Assembly (NCBI GenBank): GCA_031213475.1
Contig: JARUPZ010000034.1
Coordinates: forward strand, 5,246,680 to 5,310,679
Direction of reading: 5' to 3'
DNA: 64,000 nucleotides
Origin: Nereocystis luetkeana
Lineage: Eukaryota > Sar > Phaeophyceae > Laminariales > Laminariaceae
This document shows positions 42,151 to 53,590 of the stretch, piece by piece; position 1 is the first letter of the stretch; each line of letters begins with the position of its first letter. The translations under genes were made by a program, and so were the position numbers. Below the pieces are notes generated by a model, which was given only the letters and a program-made list of their open reading frames with translations, made no database searches and had not been told where the DNA came from.

Positions 42151-44850
42151 TTTGGGGCCGGTGGCGGTGGTGGGGGTGGGTGGGTGGGTGGGTGGGTGGG
42201 AGGGGGTGGTGGTGGGGGAGGGTGGGAGTAGGGGTTGAGGTGATGGTGGGGATGGTGGCGGTGGCGATGGCAATGGTGCGGATGACGATGGTGGGGATGA
42301 TTGGGATGGTGTGGCTATTGGTGATGTAGGATTGTGCTCGTGGTCGTGGTCTTGCTGGTGACGGCGGCGGCGGTTGCGGCGGCGCGGCAGCGGCGGCGGC
42401 AGTGGTGGTGGTGGTGGTGGTGGTGGTGGTGGTGCTAGCGGCGGCCTTGGTAGCGGTGGGGGGTAGAAGGAGTCTGGCGATGGCCTTAGCTGGGAAGAGG
42501 GCTCGTCGTACGGTTTACGCATATCTAGGGGGGGGGGGGGAGGGGGGGGCAGCACAGCAGGGCCCGAAGAGGTCGATCGCAAAATCAGCGTGTAGCGTCG
42601 CCTACGAACACTTCCTGCGTCCCAAAAGGGAGCAGCGGCGATGTGACCCCCGATGGGCCTCCTATGCTCAAATGCTTGAAAATTGCAGCGGCATTCTAAG
42701 CAAGGTCCGCAGCAGTGCCGGCTTCTAAAAAAGCCCCCCCAAATAAATGACGTCGACCGGCAGCGGCTATGTACCTCGAAGATGCCGCCGTCATGACCGA
42801 AAACGGCGCCATTGACAGTACCGCCACCATCCGAAGCAAAAGCAGCGCCGACATGAATGGTCATATCCCGAGAAATCGTCGCTGACGTCCGAAAATCAAT
42901 CGCCGACATGGCGAGAGTCCGGATCAAGCACTGCCGACGACCCAACGAAAGCAGCTGCCACGTCGAAAAGCTAGCGCCGCCTACGTGCGAAGACAGCCGA
43001 GGGGACTTCGGAGCAAACCAGGGATAGACATCCCAAGCACCGCCGGCGTTCATGGCTCTAACCGGCATCCAAGAAGGCACGTGAGGTATAGTCGTCCAGG
43101 GGAGCAAGAGCGGCGGGGACATCCGAAGCAACGTCTGCGGCAAACCTAGCGCACCGGCTGTGGCGGACATGGAACACACCCGAAGCAACCACCCGCTAGC
43201 GTTAAACCTTGAAAAAAGGCAGCAGCAGCAGCAGCGGCAATAACAGCGGCGGCGGTGGCTGTGGCGTCGGGGGCTCCTTGGCCCGAAGCTTGTACCGGGA
43301 GAACGGGTGGATGGATGGATGGATGTATTGGTGGAACGGTGGATGGATGGATGGATGGATGGAACGATGGATGGAAGGATGAATGGAAGGATGGATGGAT
43401 GGGTGTCGCTCTCGCAGAGAAATAATCCCATCGTTTTATTTTCTTGATCTATCCCCCCCCCCGCCTTCGTGCCAAGGACTCGCTCGATGCATACAGGGGA
43501 GGGGGGGGGGGTCTAAATTTCCCGACCGGCGGGAGGTGGCAGGGGTCTAAATTACGTGATCGGGGAGGGGAAGGAAGGGGGGAGAGGGTTGGGGGGTGGT
43601 GGACATGGGCAGGAGGGTGTACCGGCGGGGGGGGGGGGGGGGGGGGGAGGTATCCTCCTTTCTTTTTTCGCTTGCGATAGGCCTCGGCCGGGCGAAGGGG
43701 CGATCCTGCCGCCCCTTGGCCGCTGAAGATTGGCAGCAGCGGTGGTAGCACCAGCTCTCTGCAGTGGCGATGGTTCTTGTCGAATATCACCATATATCCC
43801 AGAAATGCAAGGGGCCGTTTGGGGTCTTCCCGTTTGTGCCAAAACGGTGAAGCCTACGTTTCCGGAGAGGGCTGTGCCTGGTATGATATGTTCTGTAGTT
43901 TTTGTACGTCTTCGGTTTGTACGTCTCTCGTGCGTGGTTTGTGTGATCGTGGGATGGTTTTCGCTTCGACGTGGCGGTGACGCTTCTTGTCGAACACCGC
44001 CCTTGTCCCGGGAAAAGAGGCGAAAAAAAGGACCGTTATTTTTTGGTATTCCTAGTAACTCCAAAACGATCCGTATGGTACGATTCTGGACACAACAGCG
44101 CCAAAACAACAGCCCGTACAGCAGTTCTGGACTGAAGGTTGCGTCGGTAGCTTTTTTGGGTATCAGGGGGAACGTCTTGTTTTGTAAGTTCGCGTGTGTG
44201 GTGTGATCGGGTCATCCTTTTCGCTGGAGCAGCGGCGGTCGAACCGGTTCTAATAGTAGTGGTAGTGGTAGTAGCAGTAGTAGTAGTATAGTGGTAACTG
44301 CTGGATGGGCTAGGTTTGCGCAAATGCATTAAGCTCGTACGTTTTTTTTTATCGGGGCCCGGGGGGGGGGGGGGGGGGGGGGGGAGGTTGCACGATCCTA
44401 CGGGCGTTGCATATGGAGGAAGGGTTGTTCTCAAGCGGGGAGGGAGGGGGGTGGGGGCGGATGTTTTGTTTTTTTCCCCCGCTCTGCCTCCGTCTCGAGC
44501 AGTCCCGATGTTTTTGTTTTTTGTTGACTTGTTGCTTTGTGGCGGAACCCATTACATATATACGTACCTGGTACCCGTTTTTTTTGTCGCCGCCGCCGTT
44601 GCTGTTGCCGTTGTTTTGTATTGTTTTGTTTTGTTTTTTTTTTGTCATTTTTGCTCTGTTTTTTTTTGTGCATCTACGTACGTATGTATTGTTCCGGGTT
44701 GTTCCTTTTTTTTCTTGTTTTCTTGATATTTTTTGCACGTTTTTCCGTGTTCTTGTTTCGTTGTCTTGTAGTACTGTGTTCTTCTTGTTTATTGCTCTTA
44801 GGGTTGTGTCCCTTTCCTTGGCTCTACCCCCCCCCTACCCCCCCCCCCCC
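42151..44850. other. Low-complexity stretch after LANCL
   Basis: G/T-rich runs to 42450, then an imperfect repeat (42740-43210) built from CCGAAGCAA and GCCGACATG phrases, the GGAT array, and C/G runs. No gene recognised; a GTAAGT near 44186 follows a short open frame (VASVAFLGIRGNVLF) of unknown meaning. Confidence 0.5.
43300..43410. repeat. (GGAT) array
   Basis: GGATGGAT units with GAACGGT interruptions. Confidence 0.85.
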
Positions 44851-44859
44851 CTCCCCCAG

Positions 44860-45057
44860 AGGCTAGCCCACCGACAACACAAAGGTCGTCAGGGTTGCGT
44901 TCCCCTCGCCGTTTTCGGGAAACGGTGCAGGTCAATGGTTGGGGGAAGCAATCAGCGAGCAGGAGGAGGGGAACAAGAGACGTCCGTGCGAGGAGCGGCA
45001 AGAGAGAAGGAACGATTAGAGAGGCTACAGGCGGAGAGGTCGACTATTATTTCGTAG
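44860..45057 (+). CDS. Candidate terminal exon
   Basis: A long C/T tract ending CCCCCAG at 44859 is followed by RLAHRQHKGRQGCVPLAVFG, then KRCRSMVGGSNQRAGGGEQE and a helical tail, AAREKERLERLQAERSTIIS, with TAG at 45055. The acceptor is excellent and the tail looks like coiled coil. A second frame is also open, so the call is weak; upstream exons were not found. Confidence 0.3.
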   Translation, partial: RLAHRQHKGRQGCVPLAVFGKRCRSMVGGSNQRAGGGEQETSVRGAAREKERLERLQAERSTIIS

Positions 45058-45833
45058 TATGTTACTATATGCTGCCGTGACACGGCACCTACCTGTGATT
45101 GAGCGGCGCGTGTATTATTGCTGGTGTAGTAGTAGGAGGAGTTTGGCTGTCCGTGTGTCCTGTTGTTGTGTACAGCATCGTGTTGCGTGTTTTGTTTTTC
45201 CGCCTGGTACACAGTAAAAATACACAAATGTAGTTCTTTCCCCCTTCCTCTCGTTCGCGGCTCTGCTCTGTGCACTCCTTCCTTTGGCCTACGCGTGCTG
45301 TGTGTCCAGCATGCCCAGTATCTCCAGAAGGTTCAATGGTGTAGTTGTTGCTGTAATCTTTCCGTGTCTCTCACGTACACAGCACGTCACGGAGTCCGGT
45401 GCGTTTTACACGATTGCCCTCCCCCCTCCCGACCCCCACGCCCGCCCCCGCCCCCGCCCCACCGTGTTCCTTGGCATCCCGGGAGAGACACACTAGACGA
45501 ACAAAATCTGAACGGGACTATTTTTTGTTGGTTGTGACTGTCGCGACTCTCTTGTCATCAAAGGAAAAAAAAAGTCTGGCAAGGGTCGTAATAATGCTTC
45601 AGTTTTATTGGGGCTATATGTGGCAGGAAGTCGAAGTGTGCCCGTTCCGACCGACTTAAGTTGCTGCTTGGGGAGGCCCAACACCGCAGAGGCTTTTTTA
45701 ATCGTCCTGTAGCCCCCGAGTAACATCCAGGGGAGTCACTAAACTAGTGTATCCCTATGGCGAGGAATAAGTGCAGAACACGCGCGGACACTCCACCCTG
45801 CCACACCACTTGAAAAACTGAGTATCAACTATA

Positions 45834-45943
45834 TCACGGGGGACCATAGTTAACAGGACCTGTGGTGTACATAAAAACCTATATATTTAACCATTTCTAC
45901 TTGACAATATTTGGTCCTATTAACTACGATGGTCCCCCGTAAT
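45834..45943. mobile_element. Family A MITE
   Basis: Complete copy; the left end reads ATCACGGGGGACC and the right end has a short duplication (TACGATGGTC). Confidence 0.82.
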
Positions 45944-46679
45944 TAACAACTGCCTGGTATCCCCGACAAAAAACGGCCGAGATAACCGGGACAGGCCCGC
46001 TTAGATCTATCTACCGTGGGCGGGTCTTCCATTGAACTTCAGCGCACTCACTCAGGGAGACAAAAAGGATCTCGTGCCCGCACTTTTCTGATTGGTCATT
46101 TTTTTCGGTCCGGAATTTTTGATTGGTGGGAAATCCCTTCCTCAACAATCTGTGCCTCTCGGTTTCCCACACATCTATCTGCTCACACCCGAGCACTTCT
46201 AATCTCCAGCAATAATCTGATCCACGTAGCACCGAAAGCACATCACCATTTTAATAGTTGCGAGGCACGGAGTACGCCCCCTCCCCCCCCCTCCCCGGTC
46301 GTGGTGGTTGTGCGACACCGACCATTGAGGGCATGCGGCTTAAGGTCGTTAGGACCAGACTCCCTTTTTGGGTGGGCAAATTGCTTGAAAGTACAGTAGG
46401 CTGAAATACTTGTTTGTTTACAGTGCAGTCCAGAAAGGGTGTGACCCCTCTCTCTCTCCCTTTCTTCTGGGTGGATGCTCGCTCTTGTGGAGAGGCGCTC
46501 GCACATTAGCTCCATGCAAAAGCACACGTACACGCAGCAGTACTACTGCTACTTTTTCAATGATATGCCCCTCCCTGCACATGAATCCCCTACGCACCCA
46601 CCCAAACCCCAATATCCTTGGCCTCTCCAGAAATAATCCAATCAACACAGCGCCGAAATGCCAGCAAGTGGTTGCCAAC

Positions 46680-47035
46680 CTCTGGACAGATCAGATAGAT
46701 AATTTCTACAGCATGATCTACAGTACAACTTTCAGGGCAGATAATCTGTATGATGTGTATGATCTAGCTCATGTTGCCGGGTGGGAGCCGTATAATCTGC
46801 ATGCTTTACTACTGCTGTGGGGTAGGTTTCCTGGGTCGGGTATCTGCACTATACAGATCCTGCACAAGATCTCGAAACGACCAGTTAGGCTTCAAAAGAT
46901 CTAGAGGATCTATCTGTAGATGATCCATCCGTACACGATCTATCTGTAGATGACCTATCTGTAGATGATCTATCTGTAGATTATTCATCTGCCCTACGTG
47001 TGAACTGGTGATCTATAAATGGTAGGCACGGATCA
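46680..47035. repeat. GATC-rich palindromic repeat family
   Basis: GATCTGTATGATCTAGCTCA-type sequence with GCCGGGTGGGAGCCGTATAA, CAGATCCTGCACAA and then many GATGATCTATCTGTA units. Related stretches: 13435-13595, 17745-18020, 24965-25210, 31205-31380, 38670-38950, 39895-39985, 54180-54490. No clear ends. Confidence 0.7.
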
Positions 47036-47376
47036 TCCCCGCCTCCATATCAACGGGAAAAAGACTGCCCACGAGGAGTGGCAATCTTTCTTTCTTTTTT
47101 TTTGAAAAAAACAGAAGAAAAGGAGAAAACAAAAAGAGGTGAAGTGTCACTCGAACTTCGACCACCCTCGGCAAAAAAGAAAACTCCCCGCTCTTTGTAT
47201 TTCCTTGTGATACGTACCAGGTATATATTTTCGTTTTTTCGTACGTAGATACGAGATGGTCTTTTGATTCGTTTTTTTTTTTTCTCAAGCACGTACTTAG
47301 TGTTAGAAACGGGCGGGGGGGGCGCCATCAACCGCAACAAAAAACAAAAAACGAACAACGCAACCTCTGTCGAGAC

Positions 47377-47616
47377 GCGTTCTACGATAGAGGTAGCACA
47401 TTTCCGCTAAATGTTTTCTGAGTGACGGGGCTTCTCAACCCAGAATCGTCGGAATGCCAGTCTCGTTTCGAAAAACGACGCTTTTGTATACTCGGACCAT
47501 GGGACTATTCATCAGCAAGATATTCGAATCTTGCTGAAGTCAGCTTTCGGGTGAGGTATGGAGCTCCTCAAGTGAGGAGCCTCAGAAACATTGGGGGGAA
47601 CCTCTATCGTAGAGTG
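47377..47616. mobile_element. Family D foldback element
   Basis: TTCTACGATAGAGGTAGCAC on the left, GAACCTCTATCGTAGA on the right. Confidence 0.78.
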
Positions 47617-47740
47617 CCGCTCGAGTCGTGCACTCCGCCATGACTACGCGGCGTCAGCATGCAACGACTACAGGGACGACGACGACGACGGTGGACGAAT
47701 CGCACGAGGGCGAAGCGAATCACGAAACGCAAGCATGAGC

Positions 47741-47775
<35 letters not shown>

Positions 47776-48042
47776 CGAACGTTGGAAATCATGGAACTCC
47801 CGAACTGTACGAAGTAACTGAACGTGTAAACGAACGAAGTCATGGAACAAACAAACCAATGAGAGTCATGGACCAAACAAACGAACGAAATCATGGAACG
47901 AACATACGAAATATATTATCATGAGACGAACGCAAGCACGAACGCAAGCACGCAGGAACAAACGCCACTGGACAACCCCCGATCAAAACGAACCGACACT
48001 AAAAAACAAAACTACTGTAGCGAGCGAATCGAAAACAAAGCG

Positions 48043-48232
48043 TCACTCGAAGTTGCGCACGAAGTTACCCCTACCAAGAGAAAATAGTCTCTCCGTCTCC
48101 CGCTCCCCCAGGCCAACATCAATCTGTCCGAACTCCACGCTCGCCACCGACCACCCCCCCTCCTCCCCCCCCGCTTCCACCGCCCCCGGCATGTCCAGCT
48201 CAACTACGCAGAACGCCCCGTGCTCCCTCAAG
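48043..48232 (-). CDS. Unknown minus-strand gene, terminal exon
   Basis: Acceptor CTTGGCAG/C. Reads LREHGAFCVVELDMPGAVEA, then a short Gly/Glu patch, then SVASVEFGQIDVGLGERETE and NFVRNFE before TGA. Mixed composition here argues for real coding, unlike the flanking repeats. No homolog recognised. Confidence 0.45.
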
Positions 48233-49333
48233 CTGCCAAGCGCGGCCACCGTACACTCACCAATTCGGCAACCTACCCCCCCCTCATCCCCCCCCCCCCG
48301 CCTCTACTCGGTCTACGTAAGGGGCGGTGGTGGCGGCGGCGGCAACAGCAGCAGCGGCGGCAGCGTCGTCGCTGCTGCTCTTGCTGCTGCTGCTGCTGCT
48401 ATTGCCCTGCCCTCCCCCCACGCTTTCGGTGGAGCCCCCCCGCGTCACACACGCCTCCGAAACCGTCGCGGCACCGCCCGGGACGCTCTCGGCACATCCC
48501 GCGAGCGCCTCGCGGACCGCAACGAGCGCCCCCGGCCCTGAGCACGCGTGGAGCAACACCCCACCCCTTTGCGCGTCCTCGCCCTTCTCCAGTAACTCCT
48601 GCAACCACCGGTCGTGTTCGATCGCCCACAGCAGCTTGAGCAGTGCGGCAGCCTTCGCTGCCGCGGCCGTTGACACTGCCACCGCTGCCGCCGCCACCGC
48701 CGACTCGTGCTTTTTCCGCACAGAAGCCAAGTCCAGGCGCGCTGCCGCTAAGGCTGCCATTTCCGCGGTTGCTTCAGCAATTGCTGGCGTCACTCCCACG
48801 CCGTCATCGACACGACGACGACCACCACCACCACCACTATGACCACCACCACCACCACCACCACCATCATCATCGCTGTCCTCCGTGGGGGGCTTCGCGC
48901 CGCCGCTCACCGCCCGCGCGCCACCCAGTCTTGTCAGTAAGATCACCGACTCGTCCGGGGTAGTGCTCCCACTCTTGGCCCTGCCGCTGCTGCCTCCACC
49001 GCCACCGCCGCCGCCGCCGCCGCCGCTTCGACCTACCACCGATGCCGCTACAACCGCGGGCATCGAAGCTCGCGCCTTGCTGCTTCGGCCGAGCGCCTGT
49101 ATCTCGAGGACGATTGGGTCATCCGGTGTGCCCCTGCCCCCTCCCCCCCCCCCCCCCCCCCCGTCCTCCTCCTCCTCCCCCCCGTCCTCCTCCTCCTCCC
49201 CCCCGTCCTCCTCCTCCTCCTCCTCTTCCCGCAGCTGAGGGATGCGGCGGCAGCGGCAGCGGCAGCGGGAGCAGAGGCGTCCCTGTTGCTCTCGCCCCGA
49301 ACGAGGATGGAACATTTTCACCGCGCCACGGGG

Positions 49334-49364
<31 letters not shown>

Positions 49365-51802
49365 CGTTGCTGCCGCTGTCGCAGCCGGGGCATTACCCTT
49401 GCTCTCTTCCTCGGCACGCGCCGGCTGCTTCTCCTCCCCCTTCTGCTGGCGGCGGTGGTGGTGTTGGTAGGGAGCTGGTCCTTCCTCTAATTCTTCGGTG
49501 TACCCGGCGGCGTACAGGCCGGGGGCTAGGCGTAGCCTGCGCCTGCATCAGGTATGTCAGGAAACAGGTGGGGTAGGGTTAGGGTTAGGATTAGTTCGGG
49601 GGTGCGGGTGTACTCATGTCCACGCATGGCCGTGTAGTCGCATATGACCATAGACTCTTGCACCCCCGCAATGCCGGGGAGGGGTGTACTCACTATCATG
49701 CAATGGCCGTATATAAGTCATGTGACCATAGACCCTCGCCTCCCTACAATGCCGGGATGGAGAACGTCGGGTTTCCACCGACCATGCAGACATCGCGTGC
49801 TTGCACCAAGCGCGAGGCAACGGGCGTCGTGAGGTGCTCGGCGAGTCGAACGACGGGTGAGCTGTATCCTACCAAGCTTTGGGGGTGGGGCTGGGGGTGG
49901 GGGGAAGGGGAGCGGGGGGGGGAGGGAGAGGCGTGCTGGGGCCAGAGTGGTCGTTTAGGCTTGGCAGTGGGGGGGGGGGGCGAGACAAGCAATACGACAG
50001 TCCCACTAATTCCTGAGCTTTCTCGATCTCGGATCTACTTGATGGTGCTGCTGCCGCTTCTGTGGTTTCAGCCTCGCTTTTGCCTCTGCTGCTGCTACTG
50101 CTGTTGATGATGATGATGATGATGTTGATGATGATGATGATGTTGATTATCTACCGTCGCAGTGCCGCTACCGTGCTATTTTAGTGTATTCGGCCACTCG
50201 ATGAAACACAAAAATAAAGGAGCATGTCCCACCCCCCCCCTTTTTCCAGGTTATACCTGGTATTATATTTAGGTTGGGTTGGCGTCGTTCGGCAATGACA
50301 CTGTAAAACATGCCGATCACTACCTGGGATAGACAACCAGGGACCGTTTTTTTGTTTTGGCGGTCCGTCACAGCTGGTGATCGAGTTATATCGTAGATCC
50401 TTTGCGCGCGGCGGAGAGCCTTCACTCCGCACAAGAGCAATGATCGCATCACATAGTGCTAATGGCAAGGCACCCACGAAGCAGTTTCACAGCACTCCCA
50501 CTGCTGTCTCTGAAAGTGGCCACGCCGGAAATTAAATTAACTCATTGAAGCTGTCCTCCATATGCAAGTCCGCCTCCAAAGAAAATCTTGGTGTGAATAG
50601 GATGGAGCTGCATGCGACTCGCCGGACACCTCACGGCGCTTCGCGCTAGGTGCAAGCAATGCCTGCCTGGTCGGTGAAAACCCGACGAGCTCCGCCCCGG
50701 CGTTTTAGGGATGCGAGGGTTTATGGTCATACGACTGCGGACAAGCATGATATCGAGTACACCCCCCACCCCCTCCCCTTCCGTCCCGAAAGGGATGCGT
50801 GGTCAATGGATAAATGACTAAGGCAAGCAACAAATGAGTACAATCCCCCCCCTCTCCCCTTCCCAGATACCTATCCAATTCACCTGTTCATCCATCCATT
50901 GATCATATGATCCCACATCCAATTCATCTAACCATCCATCAACCCAATTTAATCCATCAATCCATCCATACCAGAGGATGTGGCAGCAGGACCATACCCG
51001 ACATAATCCCCCCCTCTTACCCTACACTAACCTACCCTTCCCTGCCCTTCCCTACCCTACCGCACCCTGCCATACCCGTACCCTACCCTAACCTGGTCTT
51101 ACCCTGCTCTGCCCTTCTCTACCCTACCCTTCCCTACTTGATCCTTCCCTACCCTACCCTATTCTACCCTACCCTTCCACGCCCTACCATACTCTACCCA
51201 TTGACCTGCTCTTATCCTACTTCGCTCTACCGTGCCGTACCCTACCGTGCCCTACGCTACTCTGCCCTATTCTACCCTACCGCGCCTTGCCATACTCTAC
51301 CCGTATCCGTACCCTACCCTACCCTACTTTGCCCTACCCAACTCTACCCTACCCTACTTTGTTGTACTCTACGCTACCGCACCCTGCCATGCTACCCGTA
51401 GCCTGCCCTACTATGCCCTTACTCTGCCCCTCCCAACCCTACCCTTCCCTATCCTACCCTCGCCCCCCCTCGCCTACCCCCTCGCTCACCGCTGCAAGTT
51501 TTTCGACGTTGGCGTAAGCTGCACAGCCCCCCCCTCCTCCCTCCTCCCGCCCCGCCCCCGCCCCCGCCCCACGCCCCCCGGACCGCCCTGCCTCCCTCCA
51601 GCTCGAGCCGCTCGAACCCTCTCCGCGGCGCTCCTCTCCGAGTCAAGCTTCGCCGCGGCCGAGGACAGCGGTGTTAGGCCCCGCGCGGGGGGGTTCCTCT
51701 TGGCCAGGCCCAAACGCCTCCGCGGGTTTCGGATGGAGGGAATGATGGGATCGAGGGGTCCCGGGATGTACACGACGCGGCACACCGTATTCTCCAGTTG
51801 GG
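48043..51802 (-). CDS. Probable multi-exon gene of unknown function
   Basis: Four stretches on the minus strand look coding and carry plausible splice signals: 51802-51490, 49542 to about 49300, 49234 to about 48312, and 48232-48043 ending in TGA. I recognise no domain. The product would be largely disordered (Ala, Gly, Glu and Gln tracts) with some well-mixed parts, such as LLKLLWAIEHDRWLQELLEK and GAFCVVELDMPGAVEAG. The first junction (phase 2, CGG/GTGAGC to GCAG/G) fits; the middle junction does not resolve cleanly between frames and could include a further intron. The intron between the first two pieces contains a CCCTA array and two SINE/LINE fragments. No start codon is assigned. Confidence 0.5.
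48312..49234 (-). CDS. Unknown minus-strand gene, long low-complexity exon
   Basis: Opens after CCCTCAG with a Glu/Gly acidic run, then GTPDDPIVLEIQALGRS, a Gly run, TTPDESVILLTRLGGARA, a second Gly/Asp run, and a long Ala-rich helix with DLASVRKKHESAVAA and LLKLLWAIEHDRWLQELLEK. The two related phrases TPDD/ES(V/I)xL(E/T) suggest an internal repeat. It ends near a possible donor CTTAC/GTAGAC. The frame is open for more than 300 codons. Confidence 0.5.
49300..49542 (-). CDS. Unknown minus-strand gene, second exon
   Basis: Acceptor GATGCAG/G or GCGCAG/G (six bases apart, same frame). In the frame set by the previous donor it reads LRLAPGLYAAGYTEELEEG and then APYQHHHRRQQKGEEKQPAR, followed by an Ala run. 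The 3' end is unclear: the downstream piece is in another frame, so a donor near the GCAGCA repeat is assumed. Confidence 0.35.
49612..49880 (-). mobile_element. SINE-like R repeat, truncated
   Basis: Contains a duplicated tail (GGGGTGTACTCA at 49606 and 49682). Confidence 0.62.
50265..50775 (+). mobile_element. SINE-like R repeat, full copy
   Basis: Begins TATATTTAGGTTGGGTTGGC and ends ATCGAGTACACCCCCC. Confidence 0.68.
50780..50850 (+). mobile_element. LINE 3' stub
   Basis: CCGTCCCGAAAGGGATGCGT..CAACAAATGAGTACAATCCC directly after the C-tail of a SINE-like copy. Confidence 0.6.
50998..51480. repeat. (CCCTA) pentamer array
   Basis: The complement of the 32 kb array, more diverged (CCCTG, CCGTG, CCTTC variants). 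It lies just downstream of the first exon of the unknown minus-strand gene, inside its intron. Confidence 0.88.
51490..51802 (-). CDS. Unknown minus-strand gene, upstream exon
   Basis: Acceptor GCACTCAG/CC and a strong donor CAGCG/GTGAGC. Reads NTVCRVVYIPGPLDPIIPSI, then RNPRRRLGLAKRNPPARGL, then a Ser/Ala/Arg segment and an Arg-Gly run, and ends AVQLTPTSKNLQ. The opposite strand is Pro-rich with no comparable signals. No family recognised. Confidence 0.5.
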
Positions 51803-51886
51803 CTGAGTGCGTCCGTGCATCAGGTGTGTCAGGTGTGTCAGGTGTCAAGAGGTGAAAAAAAAACGAGGAGACATGGAGCAAAATTT

Positions 51887-51891
51887 GTTGA

Positions 51892-51930
<39 letters not shown>
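51887..51930. repeat. Longest G-run
   Basis: About 37 consecutive G following ACGG. Runs of 15-30 G or C occur at more than 20 other places (for example 5257, 12167, 15403, 39518, 44356, 52798, 57401). Confidence 0.85.
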
Positions 51931-52389
51931 AGAAAATGAGAAACGAATCAAGAAAAGGTTGGGGGAGGAAATAATCGTAGAAAACAAGGGTACGTGACGT
52001 TTTACGTGCGTGCGTTGTGTGTGTCCCAGGGGAGTTTTCAGGAGAAAATCGAGTACAAAAAACGGTGAGGAGAAAATGAGAAAAAAAAAACACACACACA
52101 CACACACACAGGAAAACTTGGGGGAGGGGAAACGTTAGTAGTTCGTGGGAAATCCAGGTGATCTACTGTACGTAACGTTTTGTTGTTGTTTCAAAAGGAG
52201 GAAGCTTTGGTAGAGGTCGGGAACCGTTTCGGATTTGGAAACAACACATTTCGTAGGGGTTTTGGTTCGAATCCTGTGCTGCGCTTGTCTGAGGATTGAT
52301 TGGCCCTGTGCATGGTGTGTGTGTTTCAATATGTGTAGCTTCTCGTTGGTAGAAGGAAGTGGGCGGGCAGTTCGGGGGGGGAGGGCGGG

Positions 52390-52680
52390 GGCGGGGCGGT
52401 ACTCGATAGGAGGGATGTACTCGATCTCATGCATGGCCGTAGTCGTATGACCATAGACCCTCGCATCCCTACAATGCCGGGACGAAGCATGTCGGGTTTT
52501 CAACGACCAGGCAGACATTGCACCAAGCGCGAAGCGCCGTGAGGTGCCCGGCGAGACGCATGAAGGGCGAGCTGCATCCTACGAAGGACTGCTTGTGAGG
52601 CGGACTGGCATAATGATGGCAGCTTCAAAGAGTTCATTTATATTTCCGGTGTGCCACTTCCAGGGGGGGGGGGGGGGGTC
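52390..52680 (-). mobile_element. SINE-like R repeat, truncated
   Basis: GCGGTACTCGATAGGAGGGA to TTTCCGGTGTGCCACTTCCA. Confidence 0.65.
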
Positions 52681-53007
52681 GGCAAGGCGCGGTGGAGGCT
52701 AGATAGCTAGTGCCAGGTAGCTGACAAGCGATGCGATGATGTTTTGTTTTGATGTGCGTAGGTTTCTTGTTGGTGGAGATAAGTGAGCGGGCGGTTTGGG
52801 GGGGGGGGGGGGGGGGGGGGGGGGGTGGACAAAGGGTAAGTTGGGAGAGGGAAGGGCCGGTGGAGGAGAGATAGCTATTATCACGAGTACGTACGCGAGA
52901 TCTAAATCACACCTACAGGGGCATACGAGTCATCCCCGGATCCCAGGCCTTACGCTTTGGGTTAGCGATGGGGTTAAGGGTAGTGGTGGTTACCGATCTT
53001 TAGCGCA

Positions 53008-53114
53008 GTGATAATTAAAGCGACGGGATTTTACTAGAGACCAGGTAACTATCAATCGTCCATCTAGTTGGGGTAAAAATCACGTAAAGTCCCGTCGCTG
53101 TAATAATTCTCAAA
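53008..53114. mobile_element. Small foldback element, about 105 bp
   Basis: AATTAAAGCGACGGGATTTT and, inverted, TAAAGTCCCGTCGCTGTAAT. Flanking AT-rich bases could be a duplication (AATT). A single copy is seen in the window. Confidence 0.6.
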
Positions 53115-53590
53115 GCCCTATAGAGGGCAGCTATTAATAACACGATTGATAGCTAGCCCTTACTCTATCCCCCAACCCGAACCCTATCTCCCACTCGAAA
53201 CGCAAGCAAGGCTTGAAACCCGGGGATGGCGCGTAGATGTCCCCATAGTTGTGATTTCAATATCTCGCCGACGTAGTCCGTGATAATCGCTTCCCTTGGA
53301 GCGATATGCGTAGCTATTTGTTGGTAGAGAGAAGTGGGCGGGCGGTTGAAGGGGTTGGGGGAAAGGGAAGCGGGGGGGGGGGAAGGCACCGTTGGAAGAT
53401 ACCTGGTACCTGGTAGCTATTAATAGCTATTCCGGGTGGGCATATGTAGTAACATTCGGAACCAAAAATGGTGTGCGAACTTAGGGGGATACGCGGTTTT
53501 GGAGTCCATCGTGGGTTCCGATTACTATGACCCCTGCGTATAGCTATACTCCGTGGCTGGCAGAGGCGAACGGTAGGCTACACCACGACC

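Noticed and set aside
41584-43431. Minus-strand open frame of 615 codons
   Set aside because: It is antisense to the last LanC-like exon and to a repeat; Pro/His/Arg-rich text mirrors the GC-rich Gly/Ala insert on the other strand.
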